Shown piece by piece: positions 12,043 to 23,460 of a stretch of DNA of 64,000 bases. The first letter of the stretch is position 1, and every line of letters starts with the position of its first letter. Below the pieces are notes generated by a model. It had not been told where the DNA came from. It worked only from the letters and a program-made list of their open reading frames with translations, and ran no database searches. A program made the position numbers and the translations under genes. Source of the stretch: Rattus norvegicus (Eukaryota; Chordata; Mammalia; Rodentia; Muridae); the NCBI RefSeq assembly GCF_036323735.1, contig NW_026947367.1, positions 1,992,501-2,056,500 of the forward strand, read 5' to 3'.

Positions 12043-13705
12043 ATATAAATTCTCCTATAAAGGAAAGTACAATACGAAAATAAAATACAATGCTCAATCA
12101 ATTAAAGGTCTGTAGGGAAAATAATGGCCTTTGGGAAACAGAGAAATCCTAGGAAATTGAGTGTATGTCACAGGAATGGACCTGGAAATAGAATTCTTAT
12201 CCAGAATAAACTCCTCCACCCCATGTTCCTAGATCATTTCTACCCATGCCATGTGCCTGACTAACTTTCTCCATTCAAAGCATGAAAACACTAATGTAGG
12301 AAAAAGAAGTCTGTAGCTTTAAAGAGATAGAGTACATAAAACATTCCCCTGTGTCATAGGAGACACTTCTGGAAAAGGCACTCTCAAAACTGGTCACTGT
12401 TAGGAAAGCTGTTTAGCAGGTAGGCCATGGCAGTTCTCAGTGACATCATCATTAATCCCTCCCTCCAAAATCTCTTGTAACCAGGAGATCTCTATCTTCT
12501 CCTGTGATGTCACAAGTGTTGTTGTGTCTGCAACTGCCTCTCAGATATTCCTTCAGTACCTCTAGGGTTTACTAATTGGCCTCTAAGTCAGAGTAAACAG
12601 CCTTTGGGAGGGAGAACAAAGAGGACGAAAAGATCTGATATGGGAAGAAAAAAGGAAGCTGGCCTTCTGTCTTGGTATAAAAAAAAGAAAAGAAATAAGT
12701 GGTCCTTGGAACAGCTCAGTGAGTACTTGGTAGGGATTTAGTGGGATTGAGAAAGAGACTGCCTTGATCTGAGCCTCCCACCTATGGCAATCAGGAGTTG
12801 GGAGCCTCTCAGAAGCATCTGGACTTGCCTGTTTTTATTGTTCCTGGAAGTCAGAGAGTTTATATCATTAATTTCTTTATTCAATAGGCCAAGTGTTGTG
12901 AAGGGCACAGTTGTTTTCCTGACAGCTCATGGCCTTTACTCTTTTTGACAAGAAGAAAAAAGTCCTAAGGAAAAAGGTAGAGACAGATATAGTGTCTCTA
13001 GCTCAGAAGAAACACCTCCATGTTTGCATATCTATAGTGCAGTCTGAGAAGCAGCATTGCTATTAGGTGACACATCATCATCTCAGTCTTCCCACTAATA
13101 TTTCCACTGACCACCACTTTACTTTTCTGAGTCAATAGGTATGATTAGCTGTCAGTTTTTTCTTCTTTTATTTCTTTCATTTTTTTATGTTTTAGCAATT
13201 TTATTGCTTTTTTTAACTTGATATTTCTATATTTACATTTAATGTTATTTCATTTCCCATTTTCCTACCCAAAAGGTTCCTACCCGTATCCTTCCCCTTT
13301 CTTCTCTAACCCCCCCCCCAACTGTGCCTTCACATTCCCTTGAACTTGGAGACAAACCTAGAGAGGACCAATAGCTTCGGCTTCCATTCATGATGAACAA
13401 GGTCATCCTCTGCCACATGCAGTTTGATCCATAGTTCTGTCTGTGTACATTCACTGAATATTGGTCTAGTATCAGAAAGCTCTGGGTCATTGACATTGTT
13501 GTTCTTACGGGATTTTAAGCTCCTTCACCTCTTGTAATCCTTTCTCAAAATCTGCCAGCAAGAAGTCTGTTTCAGTTCACTGGTTTGCTCTAGCATTAAC
13601 TTCTGTAGTTGACATGATCTACCTGTGTCTCTCAGGAAATATCTATGTCCAGTTGCTGGCAGATTGCACTTTTTAGCGACATCAATCTTATCTAGTTTTG
13701 GAGGA
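11458..13705 (+). repeat. Composite array unit 3, with scrambled TA insert
   Basis: Head motif GGTGGCTCCTACAGCTATG at about 11463. Collinear with other copies up to about 11940, where AGGAATA-TTTATAAAG is replaced by a TA tract, a 26-bp copy of the unit head (about 11985-12010) and a second TA tract (to about 12045). It then resumes the same body sequence. TGATGTCA lies at 12505-12512 and TATAAA at 12676-12681. The minus-strand L1 3'UTR fragment occupies about 13150-13704. Confidence 0.85.
12505..12681 (+). promoter_or_regulatory. Candidate CRE plus TATA module (unit 3)
   Basis: TGATGTCA (12505-12512) sits in a near-palindrome TGTGATGTCACA. A TATAAAA begins at 12676, 171 bp downstream. The same pair with similar spacing recurs in other units. 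CRE-type elements with TATA boxes are common in spermatid promoters. Function here is inferred from motifs and recurrence only. Confidence 0.3.
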
Positions 13706-13732
13706 TATATACATATACATATATCCTCTTTT

Positions 13733-15677
13733 AGGTGGCTCCAAGAACTATGTGGTTGGGTGGAGGCAACATGGATTCTGAGCAACTAGGTCAAGAATAT
13801 AGAGTTCAGAAATGACAGTGCCAAATAAACTCCCTCCTGTTCTTATGAACCAATTGAAGTTGAGGTTTCACTTGCTCTCAAGCCATTCTTCTTTCTGCCC
13901 ATCCCCCAGTATCTTATGTTTGGCCTTCAGAGAAATAATGGTAAAATGTATGACCCTCAAGTCTAGCAATGGGAACACAAAAAGGTAGATCGTGTAGTAC
14001 CGATATTAAAAAGTACTAGAAACTGAATTCCATAGTTGTTTTGTCCTTTGCTTTTTTGAAAATTAAATTGGACACAGAAGTTTTGAGTACACATACAGGA
14101 ATATTAATAAAGTATCTTATTATTGAATGTACAATGAGAAAGTGAAATACAATATTCATTCAGTTAAGGTCTGTAGGCAAAATTCTGGCCTTTGGGAAAT
14201 AGAGAAATCATGGGATATGAACTGTGTATCACAGGAATGAACCTGGGAAACAAAAATTATCTAGAAGTATCTCCTCCACTCTATATTCCTAATTCGTTTC
14301 AAGCCATGCTAAGCCCCTGACTAACTTTGTCCATTCAGAAAATATAACCTCTAATGAAGCAAAGAGAAATCGCTAGCTTTAAAGAGATGAAGTATGTAAA
14401 GGTTTCCACTGTTAGACAGGAGAAACTCCTGGAAATTGCACTCCAAATCTGTTCAATGTAAGGAAAGCTGTTTAGCAGGTAGGCCATGGCAGTTCTCAGT
14501 GACATCATCATTAGGACTCCCAGAAAAATCTCTTGTATCCTGGAGAGACCTCGCTTCTTCTGTGATGTCACCATTGTTGTACTGACTGCAACTGCCTATC
14601 AGATATTGCTTCAGTACCTTTGGGTCTTCAAATTGGCATCTAATGCATTGTAAATAGCCATTTGGGAGGGCAAACATAGAGGATGAAGTGATCAGACATG
14701 GGGTGTAGAAGGTGACCTTCTGTCTAGGTATAAAAAGAAGAAACACGTGGTCAATGGGAAAGATCCTTGAGTCTTGGGTAGGTGTTGAGTAGGTTCACTG
14801 AAGAGATAGCCTTGATCTGAGCTTTCCACATATGGGAATCAGGAGCTGGGAGCCCCTCAGAAGCATCTGGACTTCCCTGCTTGTTATTTTTCTTGGTAGT
14901 CAGTTAGTTTATATAATTCATTTCTTTATCCCCAAAGCCAGGTTTTGGGAAGGGCACTCTAGTTTTTCCTGAGAGCTCATAGCTTTTATCCTTTTGTCAA
15001 AAAGGAAAAGGTCCTAACAGAAAAGGTAAGGCAAATATTTTGTCTTCTGCACAGAGTAAATTCCTCCATGCATTGTATTCTAATAATGCAGTTTGTGTCT
15101 GGCACTGATAGCTGGAAGGGAGAAGTGCTTCTAGATGAGACTTCATCATATAAGTCTTTCAACTAGTAATACTCTGACTACCATTCCCTGACAGTGACCC
15201 CTTAAAATTCTGAGTCAATAGGTGTGAATAGCTGGAAGATTTCTTTTCTTTCATGTCTTTCATTTTTTTTAAAATTTTTAACTAATTTTATTGCTTTTTT
15301 AATTGGATATATCTAAATTTTCATTTAAAATATTTCCATTCCCAGTTTTCTGACTGAAAGATCCCTTACCGGTCCTCCTACACTTCTCTTATAACCACCC
15401 TTACTGCCCCTGGATATTCCCTTGAACTGGGAGTCAAAGCTAGGCAGAACCACGGGTTCTCCTTCCATTATCACCCAACAAGGCCATCCTCTGCAACATA
15501 TGCAGTAAGAGCCATAGGATTGTTCATGTTCATTGTTTGAATATTGGTCTACTACCAGAAAGCTCTGTTTCATTGGCATTGTTGTTCTTATGGGTTTGAA
15601 AGCACCTTCAACTCTTCTAATCCTTTCTCAAAATCTACCAACAAGAAGTTCGTTTTCGGTTCACTGGTTTGCCACTA
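13733..15677 (+). repeat. Composite array unit 4, left part
   Basis: Head motif GGTGGCTCCAAGAACTATG after a short TA stretch. It lacks about 100-150 bp of the body: near 14055 the GATGTCTGG region jumps to AATTAAATTGGACACAG. TGATGTCA at 14563-14570 and TATAAA at 14729-14734 are retained. The minus-strand L1 3'UTR fragment starts near 15240 and is interrupted at 15677 inside the conserved TTTGCCACTAG. The rest of the fragment reappears at 16263-16378. Confidence 0.85.
14563..14734 (+). promoter_or_regulatory. Candidate CRE plus TATA module (unit 4)
   Basis: TGATGTCA at 14563-14570 and TATAAA at 14729-14734, 166 bp apart, in the same unit position as in units 3 and 10. This is motif evidence only. 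Confidence 0.3.
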
Positions 15678-16262
15678 GGGTTCATTTTGTGGTTCTCCCT
15701 GCAGTTTTCTGTGTTTGATGCAAATTCAACTGCCCCAAAGTCAGGTGCATAGTCCTGTACTCAGAACTCAGGTTACTTCACAAGAACTACCTCCCCATTG
15801 AATGTGTAAAGTATAAGTGAGTGGCAGGAACAGGATAGAAGGAGGGTTAATTTGTGAGGAGAAGGAAGAATGGTCAGTAGAGATGTTTGAAGGAAGAGGA
15901 GGACACTAGAGGAAAAAAGAGGATTGTAATATGACAGAGTGAGAAGCCATGGCAGGTGAATTTAAGATTCTGCTCTGTGTATTTACAAGTCGTTTTTAAT
16001 ATTCATAAGGGATGGGTAGTACCCTACGTGGTGTGTTTAAGTGGGCAAATATATCTAATCAACTAAATCAAAGATTATTGTGCTGTGTGTTTTTTATGTG
16101 AGGGTTTGAGTATGGAAGAGTGTGTGACGGCATGAAACACTGTGTAGCTGAGGACTGGGAAGGTGTTTATGCCAAGATATCTAGCAGAGAATTTCAGACA
16201 CTTCGGTGCCAGAGTTAGCAGGATAAAACAAAAATTTACTTTTTATTTTTATAGTTTTACAA
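15678..16262. mobile_element. Unassigned ~585-bp insertion inside unit 4
   Basis: This sequence exactly splits the L1 3'UTR fragment of unit 4: the phrase 'ttgccactag' stops at 15677 and 'cacttccgtata' resumes at about 16267. It has a purine-rich left half and an AT-rich right end, with no L1 or ID similarity I can see. Its right part (about 16110-16262) reads like an interspersed rodent repeat. No clear TG...CA ends or target duplication were found, so the class is left open. Confidence 0.5.
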
Positions 16263-16378
16263 GAATACAGTCACTTCCGTATATAATATGCTCTAGCTGT
16301 GTTTCTGAGGAAAAATCTATATTTGGTTCCTGGCAGAAAGCACTTCTTAGATTCATCAATCTTATCAGGTTTTGGTGA
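16263..16378 (-). mobile_element. Distal remainder of the unit 4 L1 3'UTR fragment
   Basis: Continues the fragment broken at 15677: CACTTCCGTATATAATATG, then the conserved GCTCTAGCTGTG and CTTATCAGGTTTTGGTG. It is followed by a very short TA tract (16379-16390). Confidence 0.85.
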
Positions 16379-16390
16379 TATATATATATA

Positions 16391-17870
16391 GGTGGCTCCT
16401 TCTGCTGCTTGGGTAGGGGGAATTTTCATATGGATTCTGTGTAACTAAGTCAAGAATGTAGAATCCACAAAGGACAATGCCAAATAGATTCCCTCCTGTT
16501 CTTATGAACCTATTGAATTTGAGGTTTCAGTGGACCTCAAGCCATTCCTCTCACATTCCTTCCTCTTCTATCTTATTATTCCTCAAGAAAAAATCATGGT
16601 AAAACATCCACAACCCTCTAGTCTGGCCATGGGAAAACAGTGAGGTAAATAATACAGAACAGTTATCAAATGGGACTAGAGAACCTAATTCTATAGTCCA
16701 TGTTGGCCTTCGCTTTACTGATATCTGGTAATTTTGGGATAAAATAAGGACTTGGGAGTTTATCATTTCAAGTAGCTACACAATATTTACACTGTTATAC
16801 TCATTCTATAACTGGGCCACCTTTCTTGCCAAAATCTTTGCAGAAAATGGAATTGGAAAACAATTTTTGAGTACAAATTCAGCAATATTTATTAAGTCCC
16901 ATATCGATAAATGTACATTAAGAAAGTGAAATACAATATTCATTCAATTGAAGGTCAGTAGGGAAAATACTGGCCTTTGGGAAATAGAGAAAACCTACAA
17001 AATTGTACTGTATTTCAAAGATTGTACCTGGGAATAAAGTTAATATCCAGAAGAATCTCCTCCACTCCATGTTACAAAATCTTTTCTACCCATTCCAAGC
17101 CCTTGACTAACTTTTTCCATTCAGAGCATGTATCCACTAATAAAGCAAAGAGAAGTGTCTAACTTTAGAGAGATGGAGTACATAAAGATTTCCACTGAAT
17201 CTCAGGAGACATAACAGGAAAGGGCACCCTCAAATCTGATCAATGTAAGGAAAGCTGTTTAGCAGGTAGGCCATGGCAGTTCTCAGAGACATCATCATTA
17301 GGCCCTGCCTGAAAAATCTCTTGTAACCTGGAGAGCTTTATCTTCTTTTTTGATGTCTCTAGTGTTGTCAAGTCTGCATCTGCCTCTCAGGTATTCCTTC
17401 AGTACTTCTAGGGTTTTGTAATTGGCATCTAATTCAAAGTAAACAGCCATCTGGGAGTTAGAACAAAGAGGATGAAGAGATCAGAAATGGGGAGAAGAAA
17501 GCTGACTTTCTGTCTTGGTCAAAAAAAAAAAAAAGGAAAAAATATGTGTGCTTGGGAAAGCCCAGTGATGCCTCGGTAGGTTTTGAGTGGTATTGCTTAA
17601 CAGATAGCATCGATCTGAGCGTCCCACATATGGGAATCAGGAACTGGGGTCCTCTCAGAAGCATCCGGACTTCTCTGTTCTTATGGTTCCTGGAATTCAG
17701 AGAGTTTATATCATTCATATCTTTATTGCAAAAGCCAAGTGATGGGAAGGGCACTGTTGTTTTCCTGAGAGCAAATGACCTTTATTCTTTTTCACAAGAA
17801 GAAAAAGGACCTACGGAAGAAAGGAAGGAAAAGTATTGTGTCTCTTGCTCAGAGTAAACTCCTCCATGCT
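16391..17870 (+). repeat. Composite array unit 5, truncated at its 3' side
   Basis: Head motif GGTGGCTCCTTCTGCTGC. Collinear for about 1.48 kb, then stops in AACTCCTCCATGCT at 17870. The L1 3'UTR fragment and the TA linker are missing. The CRE position reads TGATGTCT (about 17350). It closely resembles unit 1 in the shared GGTGTGCTTGGGAAAG-like and TAGCATTGATCTGAG segments. Confidence 0.85.
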
Positions 17871-19859
17871 CCTGTTTCTTATATTTTGCCTTAAGAAAGA
17901 ATCATGATAACACATCTACAGCCTTCAAGTCTGGCCATGGGAACACAATAAGGTAGATCGTGTAGTACCGATATCAAATATGACTAGAGAACAGAAATGT
18001 ATAGTCCATGTGGACATTTGCTTTATTGATGTCTGGTACTCTTTGGATAAAATAAGGATTTGGGACTTTATCATTTGAAATAGGTACACAGTATTTGCAC
18101 TGTTATACTCACTCTATAGCTGGGCCCACGTCATTGCCAAAATCATTGCAGAAAATGGCATAGTAAAACAGGATTTTTGAGTACACATTCAGGAATATTT
18201 ATAAAGTCCCCTATCAAGGAATGTACAAATGATAAGTGAAATACAATATTCAATCACCTAAAGGTCTGTAGGGAATATACTGGGCTATACAAGGCAGAGA
18301 AAACTAGAAAATTGAACAGTATATCACAGGAATGGACCTGGAATTAAGTCCTCCTCTCCAAGTTCCCAGATCATTTCTACCCATACCAGGACCCTGACTA
18401 ACTTTCTACATTCAGAGCATGTAACCACTATGGAAGAAAAGAGAAGTCTCTAGCTTTATAGAGATGGAGTAATAAAGTTTTCCCCTGTGTCACAGGAGAC
18501 ATACCTGGAAACGGCACTCTCGAAACTGCTCAATGTAAAGAAAGCTGTTTAGAGGTAGGCCATGGAAATTCTCAGTTATATCATCATTAGGCCCTCCATG
18601 AAAAAATCTCTTGTATCCTGGAGATCCCTAGTTTCTCCTGTAATATCATGTTGTCATGTCTGCAATGCCTCTCGTATATTCCTTCAGTACCTATAGGATT
18701 TAGTAATTGGCCTCTAGTTCAGAGCAAACAGCATTTTGGGAGTGAGAACAAAGAGGATGAAAAGCTAAGAGATGGGGAGAAAGAATATGGCCTTCTGTCT
18801 TGGTATAAGAAAAAGGAAGAAATATGTCGACCCTGGGAAATCTCACTGAGTCTTTGGTAGGAGTTGAGTAGGTACGTTGAAGAGATACAACTGATCTGAT
18901 CCTTCCACACATGGGTTCAGGAGCTTAGAACCTGTCAAAACTAACTGGACTTCCCTGCTTCTAGTGATTCCTTGAACTCAGAGAGTTTATATCATTAATA
19001 TATTTATCACAAAAGCCAGGTGTTGAGTAGGGCACTGTCCTTTTCCTTAGAGCTCATGCCTTTTTTTTTTTGCCCAAAAGAAAAGGGTCCTAAAGAAGAA
19101 GTGAAAGAAAATTATTGTGTCCTCAGCTCAGAGTAAACTCCTTAATTATTGGATTACCTATGGTGCAGTTTGTGTCTGATACTGGTATTTGGGAGTTAGA
19201 CATGTTTATAGTACATCATATCAGTCTTTTCACTAGGATTACTCTGACTGCCATTGCCTGATTGTGACCCTTTAAATTTCTCATTCAATATGTATGATTA
19301 GAAGGCAGTTTCCTTATCTTTAACTTATTTAATATTTATTATTTTTAGCAAGATTTTTTTTGCTTTTTTAATTTGATTTTCCATATTTACATTTCAAATA
19401 TGTTTGCCTTTCCCAGTTTCCTGTCCATAAGATCCCTAACCAGTCCCCCTACCCTTCTTGTATAATCCCTCTTATTGCTCTTTGAAATTCCCTTGAATTG
19501 GTAATAAAACCTAGTTTAGACCAAGGGCATCTCCTTCCATTGGTGCACAACAAAACCATTCTCCGCTACATATGAAGTGGGAGCCATAGTTCTATCCATG
19601 TACAATCTTTGAATATTTGTATAAAACCAGAAAACTCTGGTTCGATGGCATGGTTTTCCTTATAGGATTAAAAGGTCCTTCAGCTGTTGTAACCCTTCAC
19701 AAAATCTACCAACAACAAATGGGTTTTCAGTTTACTGGTTTGCCACTAACATTCACTTCTGTATTTGACATGCTCTAACTGTGTCTCTCAGGAAAGACCT
19801 ATATTTGTTTCTTCTAATCATGCAATTCTAAGATTCATACATCTTATCTATTTTGGTGG
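17871..19859 (+). repeat. Composite array unit 6, headless
   Basis: Begins abruptly with CCTGTTTCTTATATTTTGCC, which in complete units lies about 170-180 bp inside the unit. Unit 5 and unit 6 are thus fused without a microsatellite linker. The rest is collinear and is most like unit 2 (for example the CCCTGGGAAATCTCAC segment). The minus-strand L1 3'UTR fragment spans about 19330-19859. Confidence 0.85.
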
Positions 19860-20086
19860 CTAATATATCTATCTATATCTATATCTATATCCATATCTAT
19901 AATCTGTATATCTATATATCTATATATCCATATATCTATATAACTATATATCTATATATCTATATCTGTATATGTGTTTATCTATATATCTATATATCTA
20001 CATATCATCTATATATACAAATATATATCTATATCATCTATATACACACATTTATATGTATATACACACACACACATATATATATA

Positions 20087-20134
<48 letters not shown>

Positions 20135-20138
20135 AATT
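19860..20138. repeat. (ATCT)n / (TATC)n / (CA)n / (TA)n linker
   Basis: A mixed AT-rich microsatellite with ATCTAT, CACACACA and a terminal pure TA tract. It lies between the L1 fragment of unit 6 and the head of unit 7. Confidence 0.95.
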
Positions 20139-21285
20139 ATAGCTACGAAGTTAGATGGAATTTTAACATGGATTCTGGGATACAAGATCAAGAAAGTAGA
20201 ATCCACAAATGACAGTTCTATATAGACTCTCTCCTGTTCTTATGAACCTAATGAAGCTGAGGTTTCACTGGACCACACTCTTTTCCTCATCCTGCACATC
20301 CTCCTGAATCTTATGTTTGGTCTGAAGAAAGGATCAGGGTAAAACATGAAAAACCTTCAAATCTTGTCATGGGAACATAGTAAGGTAGATAATGCAGAAC
20401 TGATATCAAATGGGACAAGGGAACCAAATTCTATAGTCCATGCTTTCCTTTGCTTTAATGATGTCTGGAAATTTTTGGATAAAATAAGTGTTTGGGAGTT
20501 TATCATTTGAAGAAGGTACACAGTATTTACACTCTTATACTCACTCTCTAGCTGTGCCCCCTTTGTTGACAAAGTCATTGCCAATATTGAATTGGAAAAC
20601 AGAATTTTTGAGTACACATTCAGGAATATGTATAACGTCCCCTCTCAAGGAATGTAGACAAAATAGTTAATACAATATTTATTCAATTGACGGTCTGTAG
20701 GGAAAATACTTGCTTTGGAGATACAGAGAAAACCTAGGAAATTGAAGTGTATGTCACAAAAATGGACCTGGGAATAAAATTATTATCCAGAAGAATCTCC
20801 TCCACTCCATGTTCCTAGATCTTTTCTTCCCATGCCAAGCCCCTAACTAACTTTCTCCATTCAGAGAATGTAACCCCTAATGAAACAATAGAAGTACTTA
20901 GCATTGGAGAGATGTAGTATGTAAAGATTTCCACTGTGTCACAGGAGACACTCATGGAAAAGACACCCCCGAAATTGGTCAATGTAAGGAAAGCTGTTTA
21001 GCAGGTAGGCCATGGAAGTTCTCAGTGACATCATCATTGGGTCCTGCCTGAAATATTCTTGTATCCTGGAGAGCCCTAACTGGTTCTGTGATGTTTCTAG
21101 CATTGTCCTGACAGCAACTGTCTCTCGGATATTCCTTCAGTACCTCTAGGGTTTACTAATTGGCCTCTAATTTAGAGTAAACAGCCATTTGGGAGGGAGA
21201 AGAAAGAGGGTAAAGAGAATAGAGATGGGGAGAAGGAAGCTGGCCTTATGTCTTGGCATAAAAGAAAAGAAAAACTATGTGGTTC
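20139..21285 (+). repeat. Composite array unit 7, truncated
   Basis: Head motif with TTAGATGGAATTTTAACATGG, most like unit 1. It is collinear to the TATA region (GGCATAAAAG at about 21255) and then stops near 21285, where unrelated DNA starts. The CRE position is changed to TGATGTTT (about 21079). Confidence 0.83.
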
Positions 21286-23110
21286 TTGTGAAAACACCCT
21301 GGGAAGATGGCTTTAGTTCTTTTGTTCTATGGGTTAACCAAGCTCATGGAGAAGTTGCTGAACATCCTAAAGACCTTTGGGCAGATGATAAATATTCTAG
21401 ATACCCCTTTTTAGATTTTGATGATCCTGAGGATTCTGTTGCTGATGGTAAATGTTTCCCAGGAAGAGTCATAGAACCAGATTGATTTTTTTGATGCTTT
21501 AGAGGACATGGAATTTTTCTGATATACTTGGGCTAATGGCACAAGGTCTAAATGATTTTTTTTCGATGTGGACTTTCCATCATACCTTTGGAAATATAAA
21601 AAGTGTTATTGTATTTTGGAGTATAATTTTCACAATGACAAATTACTTTGAGGATGGAGAACACTTTCTGGAACCCTAGAGAGGGGTGAAGAAATTCCCT
21701 GAAACCCTAGGGCAGATTGGTGAACATGCCTTTTTGGTAGAAGGCGGAGGTACTTGAGCATCCTGGGACAATATGGTATATCCAGCATGCCCTTGTAAGG
21801 ATTGGCAGATTTCCACAATTCCTTCATAATTTTTGGAAAATTTCAAGACCCTTTGGACAGATGGAGAACGTGTGGGACTCACGTGAGGAATGTTCTAGCT
21901 TTTGGTGTCTCTTTGGCAGCAGAAGATGGCAAAGGATCCCTTTTGGCAGAAGGGGTAATGTTGAAACTGTCTTCCTTAGAGGAGAAATTTCTCAAGAGTC
22001 CATCAGAAGGTTCAAATCTTAACCCTTTGTTTCTAGAAACTGGATGCCTGTGGTCCATTTTGGTAGAGGGAGAATGTTGACAATTTCTCCCCAGAGTGGA
22101 CATGTGAAATAAATCTACTTGGGTAGATGGAGATAGTTGTAAAGCATGTTTTTCAGATGCAGTAGATCCTAAGACATCCTTCTCAGATGAGGAAGGTCTT
22201 AATGTACTGTGTATATGTTTAGAAATGCTGACTGTGATATCAGAATGGGGGGTAGGTATTAGAACTACCTCAGAAGATGTGACCTCTCCTAGAGCATCAT
22301 GGACATATGTGAGGGGGCTGAGAGCCTCATGATCAGATAAGGATGTTTCTAGATATTTTTGTGTAATTGAGGAAGTTCCAAAAAAAATTTCTTCTGCTGG
22401 AGAAGTGGAAATAGAGTTCTGTGTAGAAGTGGCAGGTTCCAAAGCCTGACTGGTAGGCAAAACAGGGTCCAAGACCCCTTCAGAATATAAGGTAAAATCC
22501 AAAGTCTTTGATGTACTTTGCAGATGTTTTGGGCCCGATTTTGGGTATAAAAAAGGACTGGCAACCATTTGTTCATATTTGTAAGAGTGCGTAGCATCTT
22601 CTGTATTTGGGGAAGATGGCCTGATCTTGAGGAGATAAGGAAGTTCAAATAGTCCCCCGTGAAACCTGCAGAGGTCATATGCATTCTTTTGCACAAATGG
22701 AAAACAAGGAATCAATTTCCTCAGATATCAAGGATGCTACAGCCACTAGTGTTTGCATTTCATGTTCCACCACTCCTGGTTCACATACAGTTGGATCCAT
22801 AATGTTCTCTACAGATGGAATATGTCCAAGAAAATCTTTTGTATATGTGTCACATCAACCAGCCTTTCCTAAGATGTGGCTGTGGGTAGAATTCCTTTAG
22901 TAGATGTTTCTTGTCCCACCGTCTCTTAATGAGATAGAGTACTACTCAGAGAATCCTGCTTAGTTTTGGAAAATTCTAGCTTCTCTGATGTATATGTGAA
23001 AATTTTGGAGCCTCTCCTTTTGGACAGTATGACCTAGAGTCCCCTGTGGAGAAAGGGGATATTTACTCTTCTCCATACATTGTGTAAATATGGAGTCTGA
23101 TGTAATGTCT
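21286..23110 (-). pseudogene. Degraded gene for a Ser/Thr-rich repetitive protein
   Basis: On the minus strand, Ser/Thr/Pro/Lys-rich coding sequence with a loose period of about 11 residues can be followed from about 22700 down to 21300. The longest open stretch is 22715-21879 (278 codons, start uncertain). Typical repeat segments read SPSTQVDLFHM, SPSTKMDHRHP, TPSAKRDPLPS and SSSEKDVLGS. The frame ends in TGA at about 21881. The same style of sequence continues one frame over (PTRSPSVQRVLKF, 21882-21676) and again at about 21490-21300 (LPSATESSGSSKSKKG), separated by stops. Upstream (22716-23110) matching sequence is more broken. No signal peptide or membrane segment is visible. I do not recognise the family; it is rich in predicted disorder. 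It is most likely a dead copy of a lineage-specific gene, flanked by array unit 7 and L1 debris. A spliced gene with a GTGAGT donor at 21879-21884 is possible but less likely. Confidence 0.5.
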
Positions 23111-23460
23111 CTCTTTTTCTCTGAGCTGTGTTCCCTGTAGTGCAAAATGCTGGGTCCTCATTCCATATCCAGTTTGCTAATTTGTGTCTTTTTAGGGGGC
23201 AATTGTGTTCTTTGATGTTTAGATATATTTAGGAATAGTGATGGTTGCTTTCTGTTTTTTCATAATTTGAAGTTAGTTTATGTTTGTGTGCTTCTCCTCT
23301 CTGTTTTGTTGAGAAAAGTTTAATTTCTTTCTTTATCTATGGTTTTACTTGCCACAATGTGTTGGACTTTGCCATTGATTATCCTTTGTAGGACTGGATA
23401 TGTGGAACGATACTGTGTAAATTTGGTTTTGTCATGGAATATCGTGAAACCCGTTAAGCT
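23111..23460 (-). mobile_element. L1 fragment: ORF1 3' end and start of ORF2
   Basis: In reverse complement, 23505-23320 encodes ...FTIFHDKTKFTQYRST, the conserved C-terminus of L1 ORF1. It then continues through the inter-ORF spacer into the ORF2 endonuclease start down to about 23111. It is degenerate and joins directly, at about 23460, to the 3' end of another minus-strand L1. Confidence 0.8.
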
